A stretch of DNA of 64,000 nucleotides from Aquarana catesbeiana (taxonomy: Eukaryota > Chordata > Amphibia > Anura > Ranidae): contig NC_133328.1 of the NCBI RefSeq assembly GCF_042186555.1, positions 351,880,281 to 351,944,280 of the forward strand, read 5' to 3'. This document shows positions 33,870 to 46,334 of the stretch, one piece after another. Both the position numbers and the translations under genes were made by a program. The stretch's first letter is position 1, and the number at the start of each line of letters is the position of its first letter. The notes beneath the pieces were generated by a model that was not told the origin of the DNA, made no database searches, and saw only the letters and a program-made list of their open reading frames with translations.

Positions 33870-34197
33870 GAGGAAGAAATGGCAATATTTAGAGTCAGCT
33901 ACTTCTGCTGGTTCACCTCCAAGTCTGATATTGAAGTAAAGCGTTTCAAAGTTCGGAACAAGTTAGGCGTCATTGTAAGGAGGAGTGGTGAAAAACAGTA
34001 GAATGTCATTTCGCAAATAAAAATAAATTATGATGATAACCGATGCCTCCTATAACAGTGTTGGAGCGAATCAATGCAGCAAGAGGCTCTTGAGCCAAGG
34101 CAAGGAGGAGTGGAGACAGAGGGCAACCCTCTCTCATCCCCTGAGAAACAGTGAATGGATCTGACTTATAACCTGCATACTTAATAGACATGTGCAA
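33870..34197 (-). pseudogene. Old L1 fragment L1-5, copy B, 5' piece
   Basis: This continues the L1-5 relic to the right of the inserted block. It contains the RT motif [13 protein letters not shown] on the minus strand and is homologous to about 6296-6618. Confidence 0.75.
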
Positions 34198-36375
34198 TTA
34201 ATTTCAGTCCAAATACAAATTCGGACACATTTTTGGTTATTCAGGGATTCAGGTGTCTAAATCTCTGACTTAAATAGTAACAAGTTTAGTTAAAATGTGT
34301 TAATATTTATTTTGTTTATTCGTTTTCTAATGGATTCCAACTTTTCAGAATGATTAGAATTTGGATAGGTCAAAAACGATCGACCAATTCAAATTCTGTG
34401 TGAAGAATAGCTGGTTGGTAAGCAGTGGGCCGGGAAGCCGGCTGCTCGTGTCCTTAACAACCAATGACTCATCATCGGTCAGCTGGCTTCCCTAATGACA
34501 GATGAATGGGAAAAAAACAATACCGAAATAGAAAAATGTAAACAAAATGGGATGGGGTCAACCCCCAAAAATCATAATATACCCTTATCCAAGCATGCAG
34601 CCTGGCAGGTCAGGAAAGGGGGGGGACCAGTGAGTGCCCCCCTCCTGAATCATACAAAGCCACATGCCCTTTGTATGGGGGGTGGGTGCTTTGGGGCAGG
34701 GGGGCTCTGCTCCCCGCTACCCTGAAGCACCTTGTCCCCATGTTGATTGGGATAAGGGCCTCATCCTCACAACCATGGCCATTGGTTTTGGGGGTCTGCG
34801 GGCAGGGGGCTTATCGCAATCTAACAAGGGGCCCCCCAGGTCCTGCCCCCCCCATGTGAATGAGTATGGGGTACATAGTACCACCACAAATTCACCAAAA
34901 AAAGTGTAAAAAAGTAAGAAAAACACAGAAACAGTTTTTGACAATTCCTTTATTAAAAAATAGAAAATAATGCCCCCTCATGTTAATCCATTGTCAATCA
35001 CATCACCCGCCACACCCGAAAAAAAATTTGCTTCCGCTGACATAGAGGTCATCTGCCCAATGCAGGCTCCTCGGTCTGATGGTTCTTTTATAGGGAAGGG
35101 CGGGGGCACCTGGCAACGTCACTGGTGTTACCGCCCCCTCATGACGTTGCCGACCCCATATGCACCAGTCCCTGGCGTCACAAAGGGGGAGGTGTACCAG
35201 GTGACGTGGACAGGTGGCTCCGCCCTTCCCTATAAAAGGATTTTACAATATTTGTTCAATTATCTGAAAATAATTTATTTCCATACTTTTTTTGTGTTTG
35301 TCCTATCTATCCACTGTATCTATTGAGCCATTTCTAGCATAAGAGTAAAAAATATTATTTGATTTTTACCCAGTGTGTGCTGTGACTATTAATAAAGCTC
35401 ACTTTTCTTGCTGACCTGCTATAATTGCATGTCATTTCCTTAAATGGTGTGTTGATTATTGCAGTTGATTTAGCTGCAGTGTATTGCAGTTATGTGTATG
35501 TATGTATTTTCTGTGGCACCAAAAACATATACATCTATATAGTTTTAACTCAATAGAACAATATAAAATTAAGAAACCATCTGAAGTTACTTATTAAAAA
35601 CAGAAAGGAACACATAATTTACACTGTATCTTAGTAAGAAGGTATTCATAGTTGGATATTAAAAAGTAATGTGGGTGCAGGTAAGGGGAAAAATAGAAAA
35701 AAAACACTTTTCACTTCATCATATCCTGCATTAAAAGTGAAGGCATTGTACAGAATATTTGAAGGCACACGTCCCCACTCTCTACATCAAGGTTTTTTAA
35801 CCGGGGTCCTGCTGCACCCTGGGGTGCTGCAAAGAGTCCCCAGGGGTAGCGTGGTAAAATGACACAAACCCCTGTACTGTCCAATTGTGAAAGGGCTACT
35901 GCATTAAGTTAATGGAGAGCACATCCCATTCCTCCTCCCGCCTCTCTCTTTCTTCTATGCTATTATCTGTATTTTTCCTGCAAAAGTTAAAGCTGTCTAA
36001 GCTGCCCACCCATATCATATCGGTTGCTAAAGGAAGGTCGGCAGCCCACACAGCTTTCAGATTTGCCAGCAATATACAGACAACAGCATAGAGGGAGGAG
36101 AAAGCCGGGAGAAGGAACAGGATGTGCTCTCCCTTATCTCTGTACATAGAACTTAACACAGTAACCCTTTCATGGTCGGACTGTGCAGGGCATTGTGTAA
36201 TTTTTCTGCAGTAAGGGCAAAGAGGGAGGGGGATTTGTGTTCGCAGGGGGGGTTGCACTAGCAAGGGTTGTGGGGGGTATTTACAACCTACTGACCACAT
36301 AACATAACACATAAACTAGATTTATGAGTTTTTCACACTAGGTACAGTGCAATAAAACGTGTAAAATCGTGTAAA
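34198..36375. repeat. Block of unclassified interspersed repeats (copy B)
   Basis: This is homologous to 6619-8796. It has the same A+T-rich, G/C-run-rich and GC-box plus TATA-like (about 35215-35238) segments. No supported gene is seen. Confidence 0.5.
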
Positions 36376-37001
36376 AAAAAACAGGGATTTTTTTTGCCCG
36401 GATCAACCAATGAATATTAATAGTGGTGGCTAGTTCCAGCGTAAGTATAGACCTATCATACAGGAAAAAAGCCTGGATGCAGTTCAAGTTGGCCTTTTAA
36501 ACATATTGCAAAAAAAGGGGGGATGAGAAACAGAGGGTTTCTCTAAAGAAGGTCAACAGAGAACACTATTGTCAAATACAAAACCAACTTTATTAATAAC
36601 CAAAAAATATATAACCAATTAATATATCAAATAGTGAAGATATAAGCAATATGGACAGACGGTTATCACAAACAAATTAAAATGGACAACGTTGTCACAG
36701 GGAATATTTAAAATCAAATGGGAGCCGCGGCTACACACCCACACATACACATCATACACACTAGATATGGGGTATATTGAATTAAGGATAGTCCTGCACA
36801 GTAGATTGGAGATTAATGGAAAGTGTTCCCAGTATAGAGTATCCAGTAGGGCAGGAACAGTCCTATATCACTAGTTTGGAGGTGATGTAAGTGGGTGGAT
36901 GATCTGACAAATCAAAAAGTTGGACCATAGATGGAGCGATCTCTCAAACGATCATTGCACTCAGTGGTTATTTAGATCACAGCTGATGAAAAAATTGTGT
37001 A
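36376..37001. mobile_element. Unclassified ~0.63 kb insertion specific to copy B
   Basis: Copy A lacks this sequence at 8793-8797. The motif gtgta occurs on both sides (36371-36375 and 36997-37001) and may be a 5-bp target duplication. No coding frame or family signature is recognised. The last 70 bp were included in the block copied to 31055. Confidence 0.55.
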
Positions 37002-37235
37002 TTTTCCCAAACCACATAAAAGTACATTGCCTTTTCTAGTTGTGCACGGGTGCCATTTGTTTTTAATGGCAAACCCACTTATCCACCAATTGCATGTCTG
37101 TTTGCTCCCACTAAAACACATGGTATCACAGTACCATGTATTTTGGTGGGGCTCACCTTAAAAAAAAAAAATCACACCCACAGCAGACCCGTATACATAA
37201 AGCATTATTTGACTATTAATATTGGGGCCTTTTAC

Positions 37236-37588
37236 AGCCTTTATTTTAAACTGCATATTTTTCTAATAATATACAGAAAAAAAAGGGGTTCCCCTAATGG
37301 TGGACTTTTTAGGCACATATAAAAAGGCGTAGAAGAGTATATAGAGTACAAATATAGTTTATTAAATAGAGAAACAATACAAATATGACAATAATGTAGC
37401 ATCTATTGTTAGGAATGTGAATCAAGCAGTTTTACATTAGTGTGTATACAGTGTTTAAAGCGGTACTCTTGCACCCAACGCATTTTGGATTTAATTAGCC
37501 TTCTTCCTCAAGGGTGGATGTGAGTTAGAGATAGTTCTATATTAGAAAAAATATGTTGAGAGGACAATAGTAAGCATATAAGTATACA
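37236..37588. mobile_element. Unclassified ~0.35 kb insertion specific to copy B
   Basis: This is absent from copy A, where ccttttacatatacg is continuous near 9021-9036. It is present in both B-lineage copies (also about 31359-31711). It contains attagccttcttcctcaagg, a motif style common in vertebrate MITEs. The superfamily is not determined. Confidence 0.5.
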
Positions 37589-39254
37589 TATACGTAAAAA
37601 CATTACATAATGTACTTTTCATGTCGTTTTCACTTACGTTAACACTGTATTAGCTGACTTGGCATTCCATGAAACTTTACATTAAAAACAGGGACAATGA
37701 CATGGTCTGTCTACCCAATATGTTCTTGATTCCGAGAGAGAATGTTTATTTGCATATTGAAAATAGAATTTCTATATAGGTAGCGATGAAGTTTCTAAGT
37801 ACAAAAAGTATGTATATGATATTCTCTTCAAAAAAAGGGGGAAGAGAAGGCCCATGAAGGGCGTATAAAAAGATAGAAACTTGAGGCTCCACTGAGGCTG
37901 GAGGGCAGGTCCTGCAAGAGAAATGTAATATTGCAAGCGTATAGTAAAAGATCCTTTTGATTGTGAGGAGTAGAAATTCAAGAATTAATGTGATGTTAAC
38001 CACTTGCCGACCGCTTAACGCAGATATACTGCGGCAGAATGGCACGGGCAGGCAAAATCACGTACCTGGTACCCCCCCGGTGCCCGAGGCAGTCGGCTTT
38101 GTTAGGGGAGCGATCCAGGCTGAGGGGGAGACCACTCATTCGTGGCCACCCCCTCGCGATCGCTCCCAACAAATGAGAATCTTCCTCTGCTGCTGTATAG
38201 TAAACAGCGGCAAAGGAAGTGATGTCATCGCTCCTTGGCTCGATATTTTCCGTTCTGGCGCCGAAGAGAGAAGACATCTGAGTGAGTGCACAACACAACA
38301 CATAACAGTAAACCATACTAGGCACACTTTACACCCCCCCATCACCCCCAATCACCCTCTGATCATCCCCTAATCACCCCCCCTGTCACAGTGACACCAA
38401 GCAGTTTTTTTTTTTCTGATTACTGCATTGGTGTCAGTTTGTGACAGTTAGTGTGGTAGGGCAGTTAGTGTTAGCCCCCTTTAGGTCTAGGGTACCCCCC
38501 TAACCCCCCTAATAAAGTTTTAACCCCGTGATCACCCCCCCATCACCAGTGTCACTAAGCAATCGTTTTTCTGACCGCTGTATTAGTGTCACTGGTGACG
38601 CTAGTTAGGGAGGTAAATATATAGGTTCACCGTCAGCTTTTTATAGCGTCAGGGACCCCTATATACTACCTAATAAGGGTTTTAACCCCTTGATTGCCCC
38701 CTAGTTAACCCTTTCACCAGTGATCACCGTAAAACTGTTATGGGTGACGTTGGTTAGTTCGTCTATTTTTTATAGTGTCAGGGCACCCGCCGTTTAAAGG
38801 TTCAGCCCCCTGATCGCCCGGCGGTGATATAACTTAGGTTTTAGGGTCAGATAGGGTCTGTGTTGCCCCAGGCAGCGTCAGGTTAGTGCCAGTAGCGATA
38901 ACACCCACGCATGCACCGTACACCTCCCTTAGTGGTATAGTATCTGAACGGATCAATATCTGATCCAATCAGATCTATACTAGCGTCCCCAGCAGTTTAT
39001 GGTTCCCAAAAATGCAGTGTTAGCAGGTATCAGGTATCCTGCTAGGACCTGCGTTTTGCCCCTCCGCCCAGCCCAGCCTAGCCAACCAAGTGCAGTATCA
39101 ATCGATCACTGTCACTTACAAAACACTAAACACACATAACTGCAGTGTTCGCAGATTCAGGCCTAATCCCTGCGATCGCTAACAGTTTTTTTGGTAGCGT
39201 TTTGGTGAACTGGCAAGCACCAGCGGCCTAATACACCCCGGTCATAGTCAAACT

Positions 39255-39768
39255 AGCACTGCAGTAACACTTGGTGATGTGGAGAGTCCCATAAGTGCAG
39301 TTCAAGCTGGTGAGGTGGCAAGCACAAGTAGTGTCCCGCTGCCACCAAGAAGAAGACAAACACAGGCCCATCGTGCCCATAATGCCCTTCCTGCTGCATT
39401 CGCCAATCCTAATTGGGAACCCACCAATTCTGCAGCACCCGTACTTCCCCCATTCACATCCCCAACCAAATGCAGTTGGCTGCATGAGAGGCATTTTCTT
39501 TATGTCCTCCCGAGTACCCCTACCCAACGAACCCCCCCAAAAAAGATGTTGTGTCTGCAGCAAGCGCGGATATAGGCGTGACACCCGCTATTATTGTCCC
39601 TCCTGTCCTGACAATCCTGGTCTTTGCATTGGTGAATGTTTTGAACGCTACCATACACTAGTTATTAGTATTAGTGTAGGGTACAGCATTGCACAGACTA
39701 GGCACACTTTCATAGGGTCTCCCAAGATGTCATCGCATTTTGAGAGACCCGAACCTGGAACCGGTTAG
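39255..39768 (+). pseudogene. piggyBac-type transposase remnant, catalytic core deleted
   Basis: Two pieces of a piggyBac transposase are fused. The first is about 60-100 residues of the N-terminal region (ending near WEPTNSAAPVLPPF). The second begins LHERHF and continues into the C-terminal cysteine-rich zinc-binding domain (CCVCSKRGYRRDTRYYC, CPDNPGLCIGEC, FERYHT). The family protein is near 600 residues with an aspartate triad in the middle. Here roughly 400 residues, including all catalytic residues, are missing. The reading frame also shifts near the poly(C) run at 39532. The element therefore needed transposase supplied in trans. Confidence 0.78.
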
Positions 39769-40123
39769 AGTTGTAAAAGTTACAGTTACAAAAAAAAGTG
39801 TAAAAAACCCCCCCCAAAAAAACCCAAAAAATATGAAATAAAAAAACAAAAATAGTTGTTTTATTGTTTTCTCTCTCTCTCTCTCTCTCTATTGTTCTGT
39901 TCTTTCTTACTGTATTCTATTCTGCAATGTTTTATTCTTATTATGTTTTATCATGTTTGCTTTTCAGGTATGCAATTTTTTATACTTTATTGTTTACTGT
40001 GTTTTATGGTTAACCATTTTTTTGTTTCCAGATACGCCATTCAGCTGCAGCACGGATTTATTTATCTTGACAGCAACAGCGTTTACTCCCACGATATATA
40101 AAGCCATGACTCCAGCGGAGGTG

Positions 40124-40211
40124 ATATATGCCGAAGCATGGGGGCAGCAGGGGCGGAGCAGCGATTTGCTCCTAACTTTTGGGGCGGATGCCCCCATGCT
40201 TTGGCATATAT
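40124..40211. repeat. Imperfect hairpin in the piggyBac 3' region
   Basis: The 23-nt sequence atatatgccgaagcatggggg(ca) is followed after about 42 nt by its reverse complement with one mismatch. The loop is GC-rich. It is non-coding. Confidence 0.7.
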
Positions 40212-41280
40212 AAATGGTGCATGTATGCCCATCATTAGAAGTGGGTGGATGAAGCGAGGTATTCTAATGGTGGGCATACCCACCAATCAATCTCTTTTTT
40301 TCGTTCAGCCCACAGGCTGCATGAAAAAAAAAAAGATTACAATATATGCCCAACAAGAACCAGCAACGTACTGGTATGTTGCTGGACTTTGAGTGGTTAT
40401 ACCAGAATGATGCCTGCAGGTTTAGGTATCATCTTGGTATCATTCTTTTCAGCCAGCGGTCGGCTTTCATGTAAAAGCAATCCTAGTGGCTAATTAGCTT
40501 CTAGACTGCTTTTACAAGCACTGGGAGGAAATGTCCCCCCTCCCACCGTCTTCCATGTTTTTCTCTGGCTATCCTGTCCCAACAGGGAACCTGAGAATGC
40601 AGCCGGTGATTCCGCCAGCTGACCATAGAGCTGATCAGAGACCAGAATGGCTCCAATCATCTCTATGGCCTAAGAAACTGGAAGCTATGAGCATTTCATG
40701 ACTTAGATTTTGCCGGATGTAAACAGCGCCATTGGGAAATTGGGAAAACATTTTATCACACTGATCTTGGTGTGGTCAGATGCTTTGAGGGCAGAGGAGA
40801 GATCTAGGGTCTAATAGACCCCATTTTTTTCAAAAAAGAGTACCTGTCACTACCTATTGCTATCATAGGGGATTTTTACATTCCCTGACATAATAAAAAA
40901 AAAAATATATATATATATATGAAAAGGAACAGTTTAAAAATAACATAAAAAAGCAAAAAAAAAAAAAAAAGCAAAAAAAAAAAAAAAAGAGGACCCCTGT
41001 CCCCCCCCTGCTCTCGCGCAAAGGCGAACGCAAGCGTTGATCTGGCGTCAAATGTAAACAGCAATTGCACCATGCATGTGAGGTATCACCATGAAGGTCA
41101 GATCGAGGGCAGTAATTTTAGCAGTAGACCTCCTCTGTAAATCTAAAGTGGTAGCCTGTAAAGGCTTTTAAAGGCTTTTAAAGGCTTTTAAAAATGTATG
41201 GGGTTTGTTGCCACTGCACGTTTGTGCTCAATTTTAAAGTATGTCATGTTTGGTATCCATGTACTCGGCCTAAGATCATC

Positions 41281-41425
41281 TTTTCTTGATCATACATCAC
41301 GGGACACAGAGTATTCATTACATAGTGGGTTAGATAGGCACCATCGGTGATTGGACACTGGTTAACCCCAATTAAGGAGAATTCCTCCCCTATATAACCC
41401 CTCCCATACGGGGAGGACCTCAGTT
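41281..41425. repeat. DIRS left inverted terminal repeat
   Basis: This pairs with 46187-46334 in inverse orientation. Few mismatches are visible (for example caccatcggtg against caccattggtg). Confidence 0.85.
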
Positions 41426-42223
41426 TTTTCACCAGTGTCTAAGGTGGTTGGTCACGTAAAACATGTGCTGTGAAGAAAGCTCCAGTTTGGTCCCTGTGGG
41501 GGCTTAAAGGGCTATGCTGACCGGATCCATATCTCGGGCCGATATTTTGACTCCCAAGATGGTATGGTACCCGGGCCTCATCATCCGAAGAAGCGATGTT
41601 TTGCCTGTAAGTCTCTCTTGGAGGACTGGGCTCTGAGAAAACAGGCTTGGTGTACTATTAAAACAGTGGCATGAAAGTTTTTGGCAGAGTCTTTTACAGG
41701 TCCAGGTAAAGAGGTTTCTCTGAGTAGGAACCCAAAAAACCCTGAAGGTTGGCACAACGCTACCCGCCGTGATGGGTGAAGGTTGGAAACTGTCTGTTCT
41801 CAGCAGTTCCTGCGGCGGGGAGAGGTAAGAGAAGTTAATCCTATATATATTTATATTACAAGTGGATTTTCTTCATTGAGTAGTTCATGTCTTACCTGAT
41901 TTCCACCACTAGAGGGAGTAAAGAGAAAACTTATGTGCTTTTCAGACACACTCACTGAAACTGGTGTCCAATCATTCCCTTCCTCCACTGCAGGTGTGCA
42001 GACGCCAGGTGGCTAATTTAAAAGCCCAGAGCGTTCAGAGCTCTGTAAACAGATGGACACAGAGTTTGGGCAGTGAGCATCTTAAAGTGGTCAGATCCAG
42101 GCTAACCTAAGACACCTACTCGGCATCAGGTTGTGCAGTATTAAGCATATATGTATATTGTGAGACTTTTAGCACAACAGTGATTGCATATGTACTAGTA
42201 CCTCTGCTTTGTAGCTTGGGACT

Positions 42224-43565
42224 ATGTCTCCTCGTAAGAGGGTCTCGGGGGGAGGTAACAAAGGTGCAAGAAAGTCACCGCCTGTGTCTAGGGGTCCTAA
42301 AGATGCCTGCAGATTACCATCCCCCCCTGCAAGATTGGAGCCAGCCTCACAGGACGAGTCAGTGTCCCTGTCAGGTTTTTCAGTCTCTCCTAATGTTACA
42401 GCACCAGCATATGTCACAGAGGATTCCCTTAGGGCTACATTGGAGGGTTTTGAGGGAAGAATTATGAATTTTATTTCAGCTTCCTTAAAAAATAGCAGAA
42501 AAAGGGGTAGATCCTCCCTCTGCTGCACTTTCTCTTTCAGATGAATCTTCTGACAATGAGGAGAGATCCCTATCCAGAGATAGGGATCAAGAGCGGTCTG
42601 AGGATTCAGAGGAAGAGGAGAGAGCTTCTTCCTCTCAGGCACTCAAGAAGCAGGTCCAGTATTATACTGAACTAGTGCGTTCCACATTTAAAATGCCCTC
42701 TGCTGAGGCCGCTACATCCTCTGTTTCTTCCCTGGGAGTCAGAAAGATCCCACAGACTGTGTTTTCCTTTCCAATTCATCCTTTAATGGATAAATTGTTG
42801 TATGAGGACTGGGGACATCCCAATAAACTGTTTACTCCTCCTAAAAGGTTTTCTATGTTTTATCCTCTGGAGGAAAGCTTCACCAAGAAGTGGGAGGTCC
42901 CATCTGTGGATGCGGCTGTCTCTTGTGTGAATAAAAACCTGACCTGTCCCTTTGACAATGCTCAGGTGTTTAAAGATCCAACTGATAAAAAGCTGGAAAC
43001 TTTATTAAAAGCCTCCTTCTCCATGGCTGGCACTGTAGTCCAACCTACAGTCACAACTGTGGGTTTGTGTCAAATCCTCAAGGAACAGGTTAAGCAGATG
43101 CTTGGCCCCCTTCCCAGTGAGGAAGTGGAGAACTATGCAGACCTTCCACAGGTGCTGTGTTTTATGATTGATGCCATTCTGGATTCTGCCCAGCAAGCAT
43201 CTTGTTTGTCTCTCCTGTTGGTACTCATGCGCAGGTCCCTTTGGCTTAAAAGTTGGGCAGCAGAGCTTTCATGCAAAAGATATTTAGCTGGCTTCCCATT
43301 CAAAGGGGAACGCCTATTTGTGGATGACCTAGATAATTTTATCCAAAAAATTATAGGTGGTAAATCTACACTCCTACGAGTTAAGAGGCATAAACGTCCA
43401 CCATTCAAACGGTCTCTTTCCCTTTCCCCTGGAACATCAGGCTCTAAGCAGTGGCGACGGCCTTCCCAATCTACTTTCAGAGGAATGGCCCAGGGTCACA
43501 CCCAAGGGCAGAAAAAGGCTTGGGGACGAAAGTCTGTCAAGCAGAGCCCCAAAACATTGCTGTGA
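42224..43565 (+). pseudogene. DIRS gag-like protein, frameshifted
   Basis: The first ORF starts at the ATG at 42224 (MSPRKRVSGG) with a Ser/Pro-rich N-terminus. A frameshift near 42520 moves the sequence into the frame that continues through an acidic Ser/Glu-rich stretch and the long helical domain (42675-43565). That domain ends in a basic tail (RVKRHKRPPFKR, then SKQWRR) consistent with nucleic-acid binding. The position before RT-RNase H and the composition fit the DIRS gag-like ORF. No enzymatic motif is seen. Confidence 0.7.
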
Positions 43566-43620
43566 AGGGGCGCCCCCACTCAGCTGAGTGGGGGGAAGGC
43601 TCTTACAGTTTTCAGGAGCC

Positions 43621-45451
43621 TGGCGGGAAGAGGTTCAAGACAAGTGGGTGGTCTCTTCAGTATCTCTAGGTTACAAAATAGAGTTCCTAGAGCTTCCACC
43701 AGCTCGTTTCCTAAGGTCAAGAGTTCTCAAAGACCCAGTAAAGCGATAACCCCTACTGGCCTTAGATCGCTTACTATCCCAGGGAGTGATAGTAGAAATG
43801 AACCCAAAAGATTAGGGTTCAGGGTTTTACTCTAATCTCTTCACCGTTCCAAAGACAAATGGAGATGTCAGACCCATCCTAGATCTAAAGGATCTGAATC
43901 AGTTTCTACACACTTGATCCTTCCAAATGCAGTGAATTCGTTCGGTGGTCTCCACCCTGCAGGGGGGAGAATTTATGGCATCAATAGATATAAAGGATAC
44001 ATATCTTCATGTGCCGATTTTTCCCGCTCACCAAAGATATCTAAGGTTCGCGGTAGACCAGCACCATTTCCAGTTTGTGGCCCTTCCTTTCGGTCTCGCT
44101 ACAGCTCCTCAAATTTTTACAAAAATTCTAGACCCTCTCTTAGCAAATCTAAGAGCTCAGGACATAACTGTGGTAGCTTATCTAGACGATTTGCTACTCA
44201 TAGAGCAATCGGTGGCACACCTGAACCGCACTGTTTTCAAGACAGTAAGACATTTGGAAAGACTAGGCTGCATAATCAACCTAGAAAAGTCTTCTTTGCA
44301 ACCTTTAACAAGGTGGGAGTATCTAGGCATGATCATAGACACCGCTCAAGGCAGGGTGTTTCTACCAGAGCTAAAGGTCAAGGCCGTAAGAGCTCTAGTC
44401 CGCTTCGTATTAAGCAAAAAGAGTCCATCCATTCGGCTATGTATGAGACTGTTAGGAAAGATGGTTGCCACTTTCGAGGCTGTTCCATTTGCCCAGTTTC
44501 ACTCAAGGCCCCTGCAGAGAAGCATTCTCACAGCTTGGAACAAAAAGACTCATGCCTTGGATCTTCCAATGTGCCTATCCCCAGGGATACGCAAAAGCCT
44601 CAATTGGTGGTTGCGAACCAAAAATCTTTTGAAAGGCAAAGCCTTTCTTCCACTACAATGGAAGATCATAAACACAGATGCCAGTCTGACAGGCTGGGAA
44701 ACAGTTCTGGAAGAAACGTGCACGCAGGGAAGATGGTCTGCAACCGAGAGACGCTTGCCCATAAATATTCTAGAAATTCGGGCAATTTACTTGGCCCTCA
44801 TGGACTGGTCTTACGGGCTACAGGGTCATCCTATTTGGATACAATCAGACAATGCCACGGCTGTGGCTTACATCAATCACCAAGGAGGCACCAGAAGTCT
44901 GGATGCACAAAGGGAGGTGAATCGCATTCTTGCATGGGCAGAAAGCCATGTTCCCTGCTTGTCTGCGGTATTCATCCCAGGAGTAGTAAATTGGCAAGCG
45001 GATTTTTTAAGCTGCCGGCAATTATGCCCAGGAGAATGGTCCCTACATATTCCAAATCATATGTCAAAGGTGGGGAACACCAGATGTGGATCTATTTGCA
45101 TCCAGATTCAACAGGAAGCTGGACGAATTTGTGTCCAGAACAAGGGATGTACTTGCTCAGGGGTCAGATGCTCTGGCAATCTCATGAGATCAGTACAATC
45201 TAATGTATGCCTTCCCTCCGAACCCACTTCTTCCGCGGTTCCTGGGCAGGGTCATAAGGGAAGCAAAGTTGGTCCTTTTAGTAGCCCCGGCTTGGCCCAT
45301 ACGACCTTGGTATGCAGAGATCGTAAAGATGGCAGTGGGCAGGCCTTGGGTCCTCCCATTCCGGCCAGATCTGCTCACACAGGGTCCGATTTGCCACCCT
45401 GCTTTTCGAAGTCTAAATTTGACAGCTTGGCTGCTGAGACCCACATTTTAA
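43621..45451 (+). pseudogene. DIRS reverse transcriptase-RNase H, decayed
   Basis: The open core is at 43945-45050. RT motifs include MASIDIKDTYLHVPI, FQFVALPFGLATAPQIF and the catalytic VAYLDDLLLI. RNase H follows with its acidic positions in NTDAS, NILEIRAI, IQSDNATAV and NWQADFLS. Upstream, stops interrupt the start of RT near 43822 and 43915. Near 45060 the frame shifts, and the conserved downstream DIRS region (MYAFPPNPLLPRFLGRV, APAWPIRPWY) continues at 45203-45451 in another frame. The enzyme would copy the element RNA into circular DNA for recombination. It is not functional in this copy. Confidence 0.85.
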
Positions 45452-46193
45452 AAGACCGTGGGCTCTCGGAGTCAGTCCTTTCCACTCTGGTCAGAAGCCA
45501 ATTGCTTCACATTCCCTTGTCCGGGCCTTTATTCAGGGGGCACTGCGGTTGAATCCGCCAGTCAAACCTCCAGTATGCCCATGGGATTTGAATTTGGTGT
45601 TGTCGGCTTTACAGGGACAACCCTTTGAGCCACTGCACCTAGTCTTCTTGATAGCCATATCCTCTGCTAGGAGAGTATCAGAATTGGTAGCTTTTTCTTG
45701 TAAAGAGCCATATTTAATTATTCACAAGGACAGGATTGTTATGCGTCCTAATCGTTCCTTCTTACCTAAGGTGGTTTCAGGATTCCATTTGAATCAAGAT
45801 GTAATCCTACCATCCTTTTTTCCAGATCCGCAGTCCGCGGAGGAAGAATCTTTGCACACTCTTGATGTGGTTAGAGCAGCCAGTGTCTATCTGCAGGCGA
45901 CCACTCAGAAAACTAATTGTTTGTTTATTCTGCCGGATGGCCATAAGAAAGGCCAAGCAGCGTCAAAATCCACTCTTTCTAGATGGATTAGACAGGTTAT
46001 TTTTCAGGCTTATGATATAAAGAGGAAGACTCCTCCTTTTCATGTGAAAGCGCACTCAACTGGGGCTGTTAGTGCTTCTTGGGCAGTGCATCACCAGGCC
46101 TCCATGGCTCAGATCTGTAAGGCTGCGACTTGGTCCTCAGTCCATACATTCACCAGATTCTATCAGGTGGATATTGCTTTGCTACAAAACTGA
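45450..46193 (+). pseudogene. DIRS tyrosine recombinase, N-terminal deletion and lost catalytic Arg
   Basis: This is the integrase of DIRS elements, a YR-family recombinase. The start of the domain (LKDRGLSESVLSTLV) is followed directly by the segment leading into WDLNLVLSALQ, so most of the N-terminal SAM-like domain appears deleted. In the catalytic domain the first Arg is visible in SSARRVSEL and the probable nucleophilic Tyr in HTFTRFYQV. The second Arg of the HxxR box is replaced by Gly (AHSTGAVSASWA). The ORF stops immediately before the right inverted repeat. It is inactive. Confidence 0.82.
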
Positions 46194-46334
46194 GGTCCTC
46201 CCCGTATGGGAGGGGTTATATAAGGGAGGAATTCTTCTTAATTGAGGTTAACCAGTGTCCAATCACCAATGGTGCCTATCTAACCCACTATGTAATGAAT
46301 ACTCTGTGTCCCGTGATGTACTCTCAAGAAAAGG
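46187..46334. repeat. DIRS right inverted terminal repeat
   Basis: This is the inverse partner of 41281-41425. It begins right at the end of the recombinase ORF. Confidence 0.85.

Larger units (their letters stand above)
37996..41280. mobile_element. piggyBac-family element, left part with internal deletion
   Basis: This begins at TTAA (37996-37999) followed by CCACTTGCCGACCGC, at a site empty in copy A. A long left non-coding region (to about 39250) has GATC- and CACCCC-rich stretches. A transposase remnant follows, then a 3' non-coding region with a (CT)n microsatellite (39871-39890), an AT microsatellite and poly(A) runs (40898-40990). The element is interrupted at 41280 by the DIRS retrotransposon. 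The matching right end is not seen within the window. That the flanks beyond DIRS (46366-46818 and 49656-49852) belong to the same repeat is inferred from continuity. Confidence 0.68.

Noticed and set aside
43914..45203. 429-codon plus-strand open frame over the DIRS RT
   Set aside because: It is a shadow of the RT-RNase H frame, which carries the YLDD and RNase H motifs; the shadow has Ser/Arg-rich composition and no motif.
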